Part shown: positions 16,590-25,900 of the stretch, piece by piece
Layout: each line of letters starts with the position of its first letter
Position numbering within the stretch: the first letter of the stretch is position 1
NCBI RefSeq assembly: GCF_020991375.1
Contig: NZ_JAJLQZ010000004.1
Coordinates: forward strand, 248,001 to 312,000
DNA: 64,000 bases
Direction of reading: 5' to 3'
From: Glycomyces amatae
GTDB lineage: Bacteria; Actinomycetota; Actinomycetes; Mycobacteriales; Micromonosporaceae
Made by a program: the position numbers and the translations under genes
The notes under the pieces: model-generated
The model's database searches: none
Seen by the model: the letters and a program-made list of their open reading frames with translations, nothing else
Told to the model about the DNA's origin: nothing

Positions 16590-19500
16590 TCATTCGCTGC
16601 ACCAGACCTTCAGTGGTGCTTTGATGGTCGTCCTGAGATAGGTCTCGGTCGACGCCAGGAGATCGAGCTGGCGGGGAGTCGCGCCCGAGGCCGACAAGCC
16701 GGGTTGGACAATCACCATCTCCATGCGGCGTCGCAGCACCCGAGCACGTTCCTGAATCTCAAACAGCTTCTTGAGATCGCCTGACATGAACGGACTTATA
16801 CCTTGTCGTTTGTGCTTCTTGGCGGCTCGGTCACCGAGCGCTTCGAAGAACGGGTCGAGGCTGCTTCGCCGCCAAGAGACTGACTTCTGCGTCTGCCCGC
16901 AGACCTCGTAGAGGTCGGCGACCCGCGCCCCTGCCGAGTTGCCGTGGGCGTATTTGCAGTGTACGAGGCAGATGAGCAGTTCGTCGTTCTGAATCCGTAT
17001 GGCGACGATGTCGGCGATCTCGCCGGTCCCATCGTCGTCCAATACGATATCCCAACCCTCGGCACCGCGCTGTAGCTCTGCGATGGCGCGGAACTGGATT
17101 GACTCTGGCCTACGCTCGCGCCCTTGCGATTCGACCCTGAAGTTAGTGCCCGTCCAGTCCAGGGGAACGAAGTGCGATGGATCGAACGGAGGCTTCTTCC
17201 ACTTAGGTTTGTACAGCATGTCATCGACGATGATCCTGTCGTCGTCGAGAATGAGGCCGACGCCGTTGGCGTTCAGCCAAGCCGAGAGCGGGTGCTCGGA
17301 GCGTGTCCGCACCACTGTGGCCTCTTCGTCGGCGAGGCAGCGGTAGCGCAGGTGGCCGTCGACCATCTCGGCCTCGTAGGGCACCGTCCAGGCTTCAGTC
17401 TTCACCGCGAATCGGAACGGCCCCGAGGTCGAGTCGGTGTCGGGAACCAGATCGGTGTAGACGAGCTCGTAGGAGATGTCTTGGTGGGTAAGCTTGAGGT
17501 TTTCGGATTGGAGGGTGTGGACGAACCAGGGCCACTCTACCGCCAAGAGCACGCCTTCGGGTCGTTCTTTGAGGTCTTCGGGCAGGAGGAACTGTCCGAT
17601 GACATGCTCAATGCTGATCGTCTCGTCGAGCAGTTTCGTACCGATGGTGTCGCACCAGTCGCGCCATTGCTTGACGCTATCGGCTGCGGTGGGAGTCCAG
17701 ATTCGGCCTTTCGCCGAGGCACTGATATTGACCCGTTCGCCGTCGCGGAAGCCGCTGCCGGAGATGTTGGTCTGCGATTTGGTGCTGGCCTCGCTGTCTG
17801 AGAAGCTGGCGGTCACGTCGGAGCCGACGTGCATCGAGAATCGTCGGAATCGATCGTGGGCGTCGAGGACGCCGACGTTAGTGGGGACGAGCCGGGTGAT
17901 GTCGGCCATGACCCGGTAGACCGTCGGCCCTTCGAAGCGCTCCGCGCCGGGTCCGAGGACTGCGGCGGCGAGTTCCTTGAACACGCCGTCGTTTGCGGAG
18001 TTGTTGATGTAGAGCAGCCGCCGCTCTTCGTCGAAATAGAGAAGGTACAGCTCGTAGGTGTGCTCGGCGATGGTTTTGAGTGTTCCCCAGCGGACGTGGT
18101 CGTGTTTCTCGACCACGCACCACGCGACGCCGGCCTTCATGTTGAGCCCGATGGGGTGGGTGTACAGGTTCCCTTCGCCGAAGTACTCGACGAGGTTCTG
18201 TGGTTCCCAGTGGTTTGCCGGCGCCTGGTAGACCACCGTGGTGAGCTTCGGCTTGAGGCTGCGCAAGCTCACCTCTTCAGGCAGGTTGGTGAACTCGTTC
18301 TCGAAGTCGCTGATGTCCTGTTGTTCTTGCACGACAGTTTCGGTCAGCTCACGCAGGATGCGGTTCCAGTCGGCGTCCTCCGCGTAGAGGGTGCGGAGTC
18401 GCGGATCTGATTCGACCCCATTTCTTGCAACGAAAGCTGAGGCGGTGCCGAAGGTCCCCTTGTCTGATGTTCGCGCGAAGCGGCCGATGAACTGGAGGGT
18501 GACGCCGAGGCTCTTCTGCGAGCTGTGCACGGCTGCGATCTTCAGAGCGGGCAGGTCGAAGCCCTCTCCAAGCATGTTGACGCACACGATGATGCGGGAA
18601 GTCCGTTCGCGAAGTGCTGCGAGTGCCTCGCGCTGCTGCCGTTTGGGCATCTGGCTGTTGATGATCACCGGCTGAAGGTCGGGCGCCAATTCCTCGTAGT
18701 AGATGACGACCTCCTTCGCTCGTTCGATGCTCCTGACGCGAGCCATCAGGACGTGGTCGTACCCCTCTGCTAGATCGGACCGCAGTCTGGCGACGCTCTG
18801 CGTCGCGACGGCGCGATCGGTGTCCATGTAGTCGAACACGGCGGTGTAGTCGATCTGCGAGAAGTACTTCTGTTCCTGTGCTTCACGCAGCGGGAACGCG
18901 TAGACCATGCGTCCTTGGAGGTGCTTCCCGTCCTCCCGGAACGGCGTCGCGGTGAACTGGACGACTGCCTTGCGGTCGAAGGCCCGGCGGATATCAGACC
19001 ACGTCGTCGCTCTGACATGGTGGGCCTCGTCAATGAACAGATGCGTGCAGGAGGTAAGGAGCTCTTCTCGAGCATCGGCGTTGCACGCGTTGATCGACTG
19101 CGGCGTTGCAACGATGACATTGCACGACATCGCATACGCTGTCGTTGCCTCCACAGTCTTGAATCCGTGGCACAGCCGACCGACCACCGGACGAAGTGCG
19201 GTGCTCGAGACGATGCCGAGCTGCTGAAGCACGCCGAGCTGCTCGAACTTTACTGCGACCTGATCCCGCAGGGCGTCCGAGGGGACGAGGACCAGAAGGC
19301 GCTCAGGGCGAGCGGCGACCAGCAGGGCCAGCATCGTCTCCGTCTTGCCGGTTCCGGTGGGCATCACCACCGTTGCCGGGGTCTTCGTATTGGTCGTCCA
19401 GTACCCCAGCACTGCATGCAGCGCACCGAGCTGCGGGCGCCTGAGACCGGGGCGGCCTGCAGACTCTTCGTTGAAGGACATGGCATCCCGATACGAATTC

Positions 19501-19826
19501 AAGACCTCGCCGGGCGATTGCCGGGCAATCGAAGCTGGTCGGTGCCAGTTGGCACGGTCGAGGCGGTCTCCGCCGCGCGCACCAAGGGGCAATTTGACCC
19601 AGAGACCGTCCTTGCCTAGCGGTCGATCGGGCGTCGAAGCAGGCCAACTACCGAAGTGATTCCGAACCTCGAGTCCCTGTCCCGTGTTGTGAACGGTATC
19701 GAAGACTCCCGAGGGAACCTGCAACTGCCGCACCGGATTACCTTCGAACAGCTCCTCCCTTGCCCAGACCTCCCCACAGGTCCAACCTGTTGATGACTTC
19801 GAGTCCGCGTCAAATCTACCCGTCAT
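16590..19826 (-). CDS. SF2 DEAH-box helicase with C-terminal nuclease-like domain, probable defence protein
   Basis: A protein of about 1078 residues. The SF2 core has Walker A VVMPTGTGKTETML (near 150), motif Ia LVLVPSDALRDQVA, DEAH box LFIDEAHHV (near 264), motif III FTATPFR, and C-terminal RecA motifs (CVNMLGEGFDLPALKIAAVH; TLQFIGRFAR). Middle regions are unrecognised. Near residues 930-975, EIADIVAIRI and ELLICLVHCKYAHGNSAGAR resemble a PD-(D/E)xK nuclease core with His in place of the usual Glu or Gln. ATG 19826 (MTGRFDADSK) has GAGGGAG upstream; ATG 19862 is possible. Further upstream the frame overlaps the neighbouring HTH gene. Helicase-nuclease fusions act on DNA in restriction-like defence. 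It follows the HTH and SEFIR genes on the same strand. Confidence 0.82.
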   Translation of the reverse strand: MTGRFDADSKSSTGWTCGEVWAREELFEGNPVRQLQVPSGVFDTVHNTGQGLEVRNHFGSWPASTPDRPLGKDGLWVKLPLGARGGDRLDRANWHRPASIARQSPGEVLNSYRDAMSFNEESAGRPGLRRPQLGALHAVLGYWTTNTKTPATVVMPTGTGKTETMLALLVAARPERLLVLVPSDALRDQVAVKFEQLGVLQQLGIVSSTALRPVVGRLCHGFKTVEATTAYAMSCNVIVATPQSINACNADAREELLTSCTHLFIDEAHHVRATTWSDIRRAFDRKAVVQFTATPFREDGKHLQGRMVYAFPLREAQEQKYFSQIDYTAVFDYMDTDRAVATQSVARLRSDLAEGYDHVLMARVRSIERAKEVVIYYEELAPDLQPVIINSQMPKRQQREALAALRERTSRIIVCVNMLGEGFDLPALKIAAVHSSQKSLGVTLQFIGRFARTSDKGTFGTASAFVARNGVESDPRLRTLYAEDADWNRILRELTETVVQEQQDISDFENEFTNLPEEVSLRSLKPKLTTVVYQAPANHWEPQNLVEYFGEGNLYTHPIGLNMKAGVAWCVVEKHDHVRWGTLKTIAEHTYELYLLYFDEERRLLYINNSANDGVFKELAAAVLGPGAERFEGPTVYRVMADITRLVPTNVGVLDAHDRFRRFSMHVGSDVTASFSDSEASTKSQTNISGSGFRDGERVNISASAKGRIWTPTAADSVKQWRDWCDTIGTKLLDETISIEHVIGQFLLPEDLKERPEGVLLAVEWPWFVHTLQSENLKLTHQDISYELVYTDLVPDTDSTSGPFRFAVKTEAWTVPYEAEMVDGHLRYRCLADEEATVVRTRSEHPLSAWLNANGVGLILDDDRIIVDDMLYKPKWKKPPFDPSHFVPLDWTGTNFRVESQGRERRPESIQFRAIAELQRGAEGWDIVLDDDGTGEIADIVAIRIQNDELLICLVHCKYAHGNSAGARVADLYEVCGQTQKSVSWRRSSLDPFFEALGDRAAKKHKRQGISPFMSGDLKKLFEIQERARVLRRRMEMVIVQPGLSASGATPRQLDLLASTETYLRTTIKAPLKVWCSE

Positions 19827-20055
19827 CTTCGTAGTGTCTCCCTCAATGTCCTTCTGTGACATATGACTTTGTGGAGCACTGCCTATTCGGATCAGAACCT
19901 CGACCGAATGGATTAGCCCGAAAGGCTGAACGCCCAGACACGGAGCAGCGGTCGCGGCGAACGAACCGGTCGGACATCCATGACAAGGCGGTCTCCCAGG
20001 ACCGAGAGCCGTGTGGTCGATGATCTGGGCGAGCAGGCTCGCGCTGGGGATGCGC
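19827..20055. other. Gap upstream of the helicase gene
   Basis: This 229-bp stretch between two same-strand genes has an open frame continuous with the helicase, but without domain character. It may hold the helicase promoter. Confidence 0.3.
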
Positions 20056-20946
20056 TCACCGACCGGTGAGTAAGTGAGTCTCCGGAAGGTATCCGCGAGA
20101 TCTTGCTGCCCTGATCCAATCCTTGATGGTGGGCTCCGGCCTGTCGAAGTAGTTGGCCAGGCGACGCGTGAGGCCGCGACCGCTTGGGAGCTCGCGCAGG
20201 TACGCTTCTGCCACCGCTTTGAGCAAAGCATCGTCAATTCGTGGACGTCCGCGCTGTGGCAGCTTCGCAAGCTCGTTCGCGCTTGTCAGCGCACGTGCCG
20301 TGTGCTCGGGGACCTTCCCCGGTTCATGATCGGGTCCCATCAGCACCTTGATGCCTTCGATCTCCCAAGACCGGTCCGCAAGACCGTGCTGCGCCTTGGC
20401 GATGATCTCCCCGATAGGGATGCGACGGAGGACATCGCTGGTGATCCCGACGCGACGGGAAGTCCCTGGTTCCTTGCTCTCGTGCCGATCCTTCTCGCGC
20501 TGAATTTGTGCCTGTTCTTCGGGATCATCTATAAAGCACCCGTAGCTGTCCCAGTGTCCCCATCTTTCGCGCCAGATCTCGAGCTCGCACACTTCAAGAC
20601 CGAATCCGAAGTTGGCGAGAATCCCGTAAACGGTGACAGGGAGGTCCTCGGACCGGTACAGGAAATCGGCGACGTACCCCGTACCCCGTGACCGTTCCTT
20701 GACGAACAATTCCAAGGCTGGCCCTGCGATCGCGTCATCCGGCAAGTCCTCTGGGCCTGGGTAGGCTTCGAGGGGATCGACTTCCATCCAGAAGAGCGCG
20801 CCCTTCATGAGGTCGATCCTCTTGCGCAGGCGACTTACGTCGTACGAAAGGTCTCGAACCTCCCAATGGCTGGATTTGATTCGCCGTTCGCCTTCAGGGG
20901 CATCGGGGTTTTCAAAGTCGTCTTCAGAGAATATGGGCTTCGGCAT
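20056..20946 (-). CDS. Uncharacterised protein with C-terminal helix-turn-helix
   Basis: A 296-residue protein not recognised over most of its length. The first 170 residues are acidic and mixed (FSEDDFENPDAPEGERRIKS; GALFWMEVDPLEAYPGPEDL; VYGILANFGFGLEVCELEIW). The C-terminal 60 residues (ALLKAVAEAYLRELPSGRGL then TRRLANYFDRPEPTIKDWIR) form a helix-turn-helix of the kind found in many actinobacterial hypothetical proteins that end in a W-I/V-x-x-A-R-x-R-G-Y/L-L-P motif. It lies upstream of the helicase gene on the same strand. It may regulate the helicase locus or serve as a DNA-recognition partner; neither is shown. Confidence 0.7.
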   Translation of the reverse strand: MPKPIFSEDDFENPDAPEGERRIKSSHWEVRDLSYDVSRLRKRIDLMKGALFWMEVDPLEAYPGPEDLPDDAIAGPALELFVKERSRGTGYVADFLYRSEDLPVTVYGILANFGFGLEVCELEIWRERWGHWDSYGCFIDDPEEQAQIQREKDRHESKEPGTSRRVGITSDVLRRIPIGEIIAKAQHGLADRSWEIEGIKVLMGPDHEPGKVPEHTARALTSANELAKLPQRGRPRIDDALLKAVAEAYLRELPSGRGLTRRLANYFDRPEPTIKDWIRAARSRGYLPETHLLTGR

Positions 20947-21233
20947 GACTCGAAGGTAGCCGACCGATCAAGGGAAGTGAAGGGACAGCGGGGATGAGTA
21001 AAGGCGCGAGCTAAGTCAGCCCAATATGGGTGCTCGCGGTAATGAAATCCAGGCACTTGCTCCACTGAGATAGCCCGTCCAGGACCGCCGCCCCCATCTA
21101 CCTTGGCGTGTAACGGTGGATTCGGCCGTCAAAGAACTTGGACTTGAGGGCTGGATCCAATGGAGCCCTTCATCCCGCGTCTCACTCGCGTTCGCACCGG
21201 CCCGGCTCCTTGTTCTCGGGCCGGTGGGCCGGT
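20947..21233. other. Gap between the HTH gene and the SEFIR gene
   Basis: No gene is supported. It should contain the promoter of the HTH/helicase pair and the 3' end of the SEFIR transcript. Confidence 0.3.
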
Positions 21234-22202
21234 TCAGTCAGGTGGGTCCTCGGACTGCGGACCGAAAAGCGCGGTGACCATAGGAGGAATGAAGTACCGA
21301 AACTTGATCGCGGCTTCGCCGCTGCCTTCTCGCGTGTGCACCTCGTCGACGAAGACGGCGGCCCAGTAATCCTGCTGGTTGCGCAGGACTGCGGCATCGC
21401 CGACCTTGATGGTGCGGGCTCGAGAGGATGCATCGTAGGCAGATGCGTCGCCGATGTCCGCAGGGTCGTTCACTTCGGGGACCAACGCGACCGTCTTGAT
21501 GTCCACGGGGTCGTGGTAGATGTAGATCGATCCGCGTCCTGCTTCAGAGAAAGCGAGGGTGAAGGTGCGCTCACCTGCACCGATTCGAAAGCGGCCGTCG
21601 TTGTTGGTGTAGTCGAAGACGACTTCGCCTTTGAGCTCGGGCATCACATAGCGCGCTGGATCGTGTCGCAGGGCAGGAGCGATCTCCCGCGCCGTCAAGG
21701 TGGTGAAGGGATTCGTGCCGAGGGGCGGTTTCGGTGTGGCCTGGAGTCCGTGGAGTTCGTGGAGCAACTCGAGGTAGTTCTCCTCGAAGCGCTCGTCATC
21801 GTCGAAGTCGATGTACTTCGCGGCGCCAAGGAATCGTGGCAGTTCCTTTTCTGGGTTGTTACGGAGGATCGGGACGATCCGATTCTCCCGCAGGCCCTTC
21901 ATCAAGCTCGGTGTGATCACTCTGCGCTCGTACCCGACTCCGCCTTCCGCAGCGTCGGCCTTCTGGACGTACTGGGTTGAGACGATGGCCAGGACTCTGC
22001 AGCCGGGGTCCGCAGCGCGCTCCATGAACAGGCTAAGGTCGCTGCCGAGCTCGGTGTCCCAGCGGTCTAGCACCGCATCGATCCCGTTGCTGCGCAGTCG
22101 GGTCGCGAGAGCAAGCACCCAGGATTGATGGTCGGCAGGACCCCAGGAGTAGGAGACGAAGACGCGCGGCGCATTGACTTCGGCAGTGCTCGCCACCAGC
22201 AT
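21234..22202 (-). CDS. SEFIR/TIR-domain protein with C-terminal ligand-type domain
   Basis: About 322 residues. The N-terminal SEFIR/TIR fold is clear: PRVFVSYSWGPADHQSWVLA (near 11-30), LRSNGIDAVLDRWDTELGSD, LFMERAADPGCRVLAIVSTQ, YVQKADAAEGGVGYERRVIT. The C-terminal domain (about 185-315; FDYTNNDGRFRIGAGERTFT, IYIYHDPVDIKTVALVPEV, SSRARTIKVGDAAVLRNQQD) occurs behind other prokaryotic TIR/SEFIR modules and is probably a sensor. Prokaryotic TIR/SEFIR proteins act in immune signalling, often as NAD-consuming effectors; activity here is inferred. GGAGGA abuts ATG 22202, so GTG 22196 (seven-base spacing) is an equally good start. It sits with the helicase, trypsin-STAND and trypco2 genes. Confidence 0.85.
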   Translation of the reverse strand: MLVASTAEVNAPRVFVSYSWGPADHQSWVLALATRLRSNGIDAVLDRWDTELGSDLSLFMERAADPGCRVLAIVSTQYVQKADAAEGGVGYERRVITPSLMKGLRENRIVPILRNNPEKELPRFLGAAKYIDFDDDERFEENYLELLHELHGLQATPKPPLGTNPFTTLTAREIAPALRHDPARYVMPELKGEVVFDYTNNDGRFRIGAGERTFTLAFSEAGRGSIYIYHDPVDIKTVALVPEVNDPADIGDASAYDASSRARTIKVGDAAVLRNQQDYWAAVFVDEVHTREGSGEAAIKFRYFIPPMVTALFGPQSEDPPD

Positions 22203-22581
22203 TCCTCCAACGACACAACCCTGCCGCTCTGGCAAGGGGGAGATGAGCAGCTTACCGAAGGCATCATCGCGGGCATGATCTTGACGTGTACGGGACGCGC
22301 CTCTACATCTTCCGCGACCTCCTTGCGCTCGGCCAAAGCGATGAAATGAACACCCCCTATAACATCGACAGCCGGCGGCTCGCATGGATCTACCGTGCCG
22401 AAATGGACCTGACAACGTCTACGCCTTGTGCTGCGGCACCTTCGCCGCGCCCCTGTGCGCCCTCGCCGAACTCTCCAACCCGCAGCACAGCGGCTGCTGC
22501 TGGCAGGGCTGCGTGGAGCAGGTTCTGACCCTCGTTCACCCTTGAGGTAGCAAAAAGCGGTCATCAACCCGATGACCGTTC
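22203..22581. other. Gap between the SEFIR gene and HTH unit copy 2
   Basis: No supported gene. The right end carries the stem-loop AGCGGTCATC/GATGACCGTT (22556-22580), equivalent to the one before HTH copy 1. Confidence 0.35.
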
Positions 22582-22908
22582 ATGTATCCAATGTCCGATT
22601 CAGTGGAGGTGCTGAAGGATTATTCGGACACGTTTGCGCTGGTCAAAGCGTTGCGATCCGATCTTGCGAACCATGCGAAACCCGACATGAAAAGCCAGGA
22701 ACGCAGTGCAGGTCGCAAATCTTCTGGTCGGACGGCACCGCGTCCGCTCCGCAAACGGCTAGCCCCAGGGGACCGGCAACGACTCATCGAACAGTACCTC
22801 GCAGGGGCCTTGCAGAAGGAACTCGCCGCGCAATACGACCTCGGCCTCTCGAGCGTGAAGACCATCCTGCGCGAGGCCGGGGCGCGAAAGTACGCGGCTC
22901 GAGCATAG
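22582..22908 (+). CDS. Small HTH protein (resolvase-type DNA-binding domain), repeated unit copy 2
   Basis: A 108-residue paralogue of the gene at 15821. It has the same N-terminal VEVLKDYSDTFALVKALRSD, the same basic linker, and the same HTH (RQRLIEQYLAGALQKELAAQ then YDLGLSSVKTILREAG). This copy has an in-frame ATG (MYPMSDS) located within the 3' side of the preceding stem-loop region. The gene is on the plus strand, squeezed between minus-strand SEFIR and trypsin-STAND genes, which supports an insertion. The two copies differ at scattered codons and remain open, suggesting selection or recent duplication. Function is unknown; a DNA-binding role is inferred. Confidence 0.68.
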   Translation: MYPMSDSVEVLKDYSDTFALVKALRSDLANHAKPDMKSQERSAGRKSSGRTAPRPLRKRLAPGDRQRLIEQYLAGALQKELAAQYDLGLSSVKTILREAGARKYAARA

Positions 22909-22986
22909 GAAGTGGGGCGCTCGGCCTCATGTCGCGTCTGCGTCGCGGGCCGGGCGCTCAAGGCGTTGGGGGAATGGGCGGTGTTT

Positions 22987-25900
22987 TCAGTTGGCGGGGT
23001 CGGGTCGAGTCATGGCTGCGAGGTCGATACGCAGGGCCTGGACCGTTTCCAGGAGGGGCGTGAAGGCGTCGGGCTCGGAGGCGGCGAGTTCCTGGTACAA
23101 CGCGATTGCCTGCTCGCACCATTCGATACCGGCGGCGACGTCCGCTTCCTGCCCGAGCACCCGACGCACATACGCGGCCGTCCAGTATGACCTGGCCAGG
23201 TCGGGCAGGTAGGCGGCCGGGTTCTGCGCGGCGAGTTCCTCGTAGAGGTCGACCGCGCGCTGGGCCGCGGCCAGGGCCTCGGGTCGCTGGCCCGCCTCGC
23301 CCAGGCGGACGGCGAGGTTGTTCACGCTCGCCGCCAGGTCGGGCAGGTGCGCGGCGCGGTTGTCGGCGGCGAGTTCTTCGCGCAGGTCGACCGCGCGTTG
23401 GGCCGCGGCCAGGCCCTCCTCCCGCCGACCCGCCTCCGCCAGGCGGATGGCGAGGTTGTTCACGCTGGTCGCCAGGTCGGGCAGGTAGGCGGCCGGGTTC
23501 TGTGCGGCGAGTTCTTCGCGCAGGTCGACCGCGCGTTGGGCCGCGGCCAGGCCCTCCTCTCGCCGACCCGCCGCGCTCAAGTAGACGGCGAGGTTGTTCA
23601 CGCTGGTCGCCAGGTCGGGCAGGTAGGCGGCCGGGTTCTGTGCGGCGAGTTCTTCGCGCAGGTCGACCGCGCGTTGGGCCGCGGCCAGGCCCTCCTCTCG
23701 CCGACCCGCCTCGGCCAAGTGGACGGCGAGGTTGTTCACGCTCATGGCCAGGTCGGGCAGGTGCGCGGCGCGGTTGTCGGCGGCGAGTTCTTCGCGCAGG
23801 TCGACCGCGCGCTGGGCCGCGGCCAGGGCCTCGGGGCGTTGGCCGTTGTCGCTGAGCCAGTTCCCGAGAGTGCCCGAGGCGGTAGCGATCTGGGCGGTGT
23901 CGTGGCCGCGTTCGGTGTGGGCGAGGGCGCGGCGGGTGAGGGTGACGCCGAGTCCGGTCAGGCCCGGGTGCGGGTAGGGCAGGGCCAGGTAGACCTCGGC
24001 GGCGGCGTGGTCGATGTCGTGTTCGCGGTCGGCGGCGGGCAGTTCGAGCGCGGCGGCGAGTCGGCGGGCGGGGGTCAGGTCCTGGTCGGTCGCGGCCGCG
24101 ACCACTGCCGTGACGAGCGCGTCCAGATGGTCGGTGAGGAGGCCGGCCAGAGAGGCGGTGCCGGTGGCGTTGATGAGGTCGGTGAGGGCGTCGGCAAGGT
24201 GGGTCCTCAGGTCGGTACCGATCTCGGGGTAGTCCTTCGAGGCCAGGGCGAGGGCGCCGATCATCTGGGCCCGGTAGGCCGGGTGCTTCGCGACGATGTC
24301 GGAAGCGACCAGGCGTTTGATCAGGTCGGTCCGGCCTGGGGTGGTCGCGAGGAGGTGCGCGGCGATCAGGTCCGGCTCCACCGGCGACACATGAGGCTCA
24401 GACTGGGTCTCGCCCTCGACTCCGGTGTCGGTCCCGAAGCAGTCCATGAGGGTGTCGGCGGCGGTGACGGTGTTGGCGTTGCTGCCCGGTCCGAACGCTT
24501 CGGTCAGCGCCAACAGAGCAGGGAGATCACTGCGTGCGGGGGTGGTCAGTGTGGTCACGCAGAGCGCTTCGCGGACTTCGCGAGCGCTGGTGAACACTGG
24601 TCCGCCGTCTTTGCCATCGTCATCGCGTCGCAGTCGCCGCAACCGGTCGATCTCGGCACCGATCAGGTCATCGAGCAGCCGGCCTTGATTGGTGATCACC
24701 GGACCCGCCCCGGCGGCATCTCCTTCGACAGGCCCGTTCTGGGTCAGACGCCATGCGGCGAGGAGCGCCGCAGCGTGCACCAGCAATGGCCGGTCCAGCA
24801 CGTGCTTCCCGCGCGCCGCGAATGCTGGGCGCTCCTTGTTCGTGAGGTCGAACCCGTCGCAGAACGCGGAGTAAGCCGCCTCGGCATGCCGGTCTCGCGC
24901 ATCGTCACTGAACTCGCGTGTCCCGAGCGCGATGCGGTGGTCGATGAGCTGGTCGAGGTTCTTGCAGTTGGTGCGGGCGCGTTCGAACCACGACCGCTCA
25001 TCACGTGCCACCAGCACCACCCGCACCGGCGCCTGCAGCACCCCGTTCCGCCGGGCCTCATGAATCTCCTTGATGAAGCTGCCGACAGCCTCAGGGTGCC
25101 GTTCGGGATAGTCGACCACCACCACCGTCGGCACGGCCGGCACCGGTGCGGTGACGAGTTTGGTGTGGTCGGCGAACCCGACCTGCCACCACGGCTCTCG
25201 GGCCTTGAGCTGGTCGCAGATCTCGGCGGCCAGGCGCGACTTCCCCACCCCCGCACGCCCCGTCACCACCGCCACCTTCACATCAGGGCGGTCGCCGGTC
25301 GCCCGGACCCAAGCAAGAGCGTTCTCGACGTGTTTGCGGCGGTCGCCGTCGGCGATGAAGTCCACCACCCGGTACTTGAACTGCAGCGCATCGAACAACG
25401 ACTCCCCACGCAAGTCCCTCATCCGCGCCGGGAACTTCGAGTGGTCGAACAGCGGGTCCTCGCCCGCCTCCTCGACCACCGGCATCTCCAGCAGTGGCGC
25501 CAACTCGGGGTGCTGATCGATCCGGACGGCGATAGCCTCGGTGACCTTCGCGATCGGAACGACGGCCAGCCGGTCCTTCCACTTGACCTGGACATCGACG
25601 AGGACGCCAAGCAGCCGGTTCTGGGCGTCGACTACGCCCGAGCCTGACAACCCGCCCCAGTCCGCTTCTTTGCGTGCGGGTGGGGTGTCGACGCGGACGG
25701 TAATGCGTCCGCTCGCGGTGCCGCTGACCGGTAGCAGCGAGACGCCGACGTACTCGGGTCCAACCGTGGTGTCCTGGTGTGCGGCTTTGGGGTAGCCGAC
25801 CATCCAACACCCCGGTACCGGCTGCGACGTGGTGAACCGAGCACCCACCATCGCGGTGCCGGCGACCGGCTCGAGACCGGGCACGATCAGCACCGCCACA

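Noticed and set aside
16165..16641. Plus-strand open frame of about 158 codons beyond the HTH gene
   Set aside because: No ribosome site, no domain character, and it overlaps the end of the helicase gene in antisense.
23106..25647. Long plus-strand open frames opposite the trypsin-STAND-TPR gene
   Set aside because: They are mirror frames of a high-GC gene; their translations are Arg/Gly/Pro-rich without domain character, while the minus strand has clear catalytic motifs.
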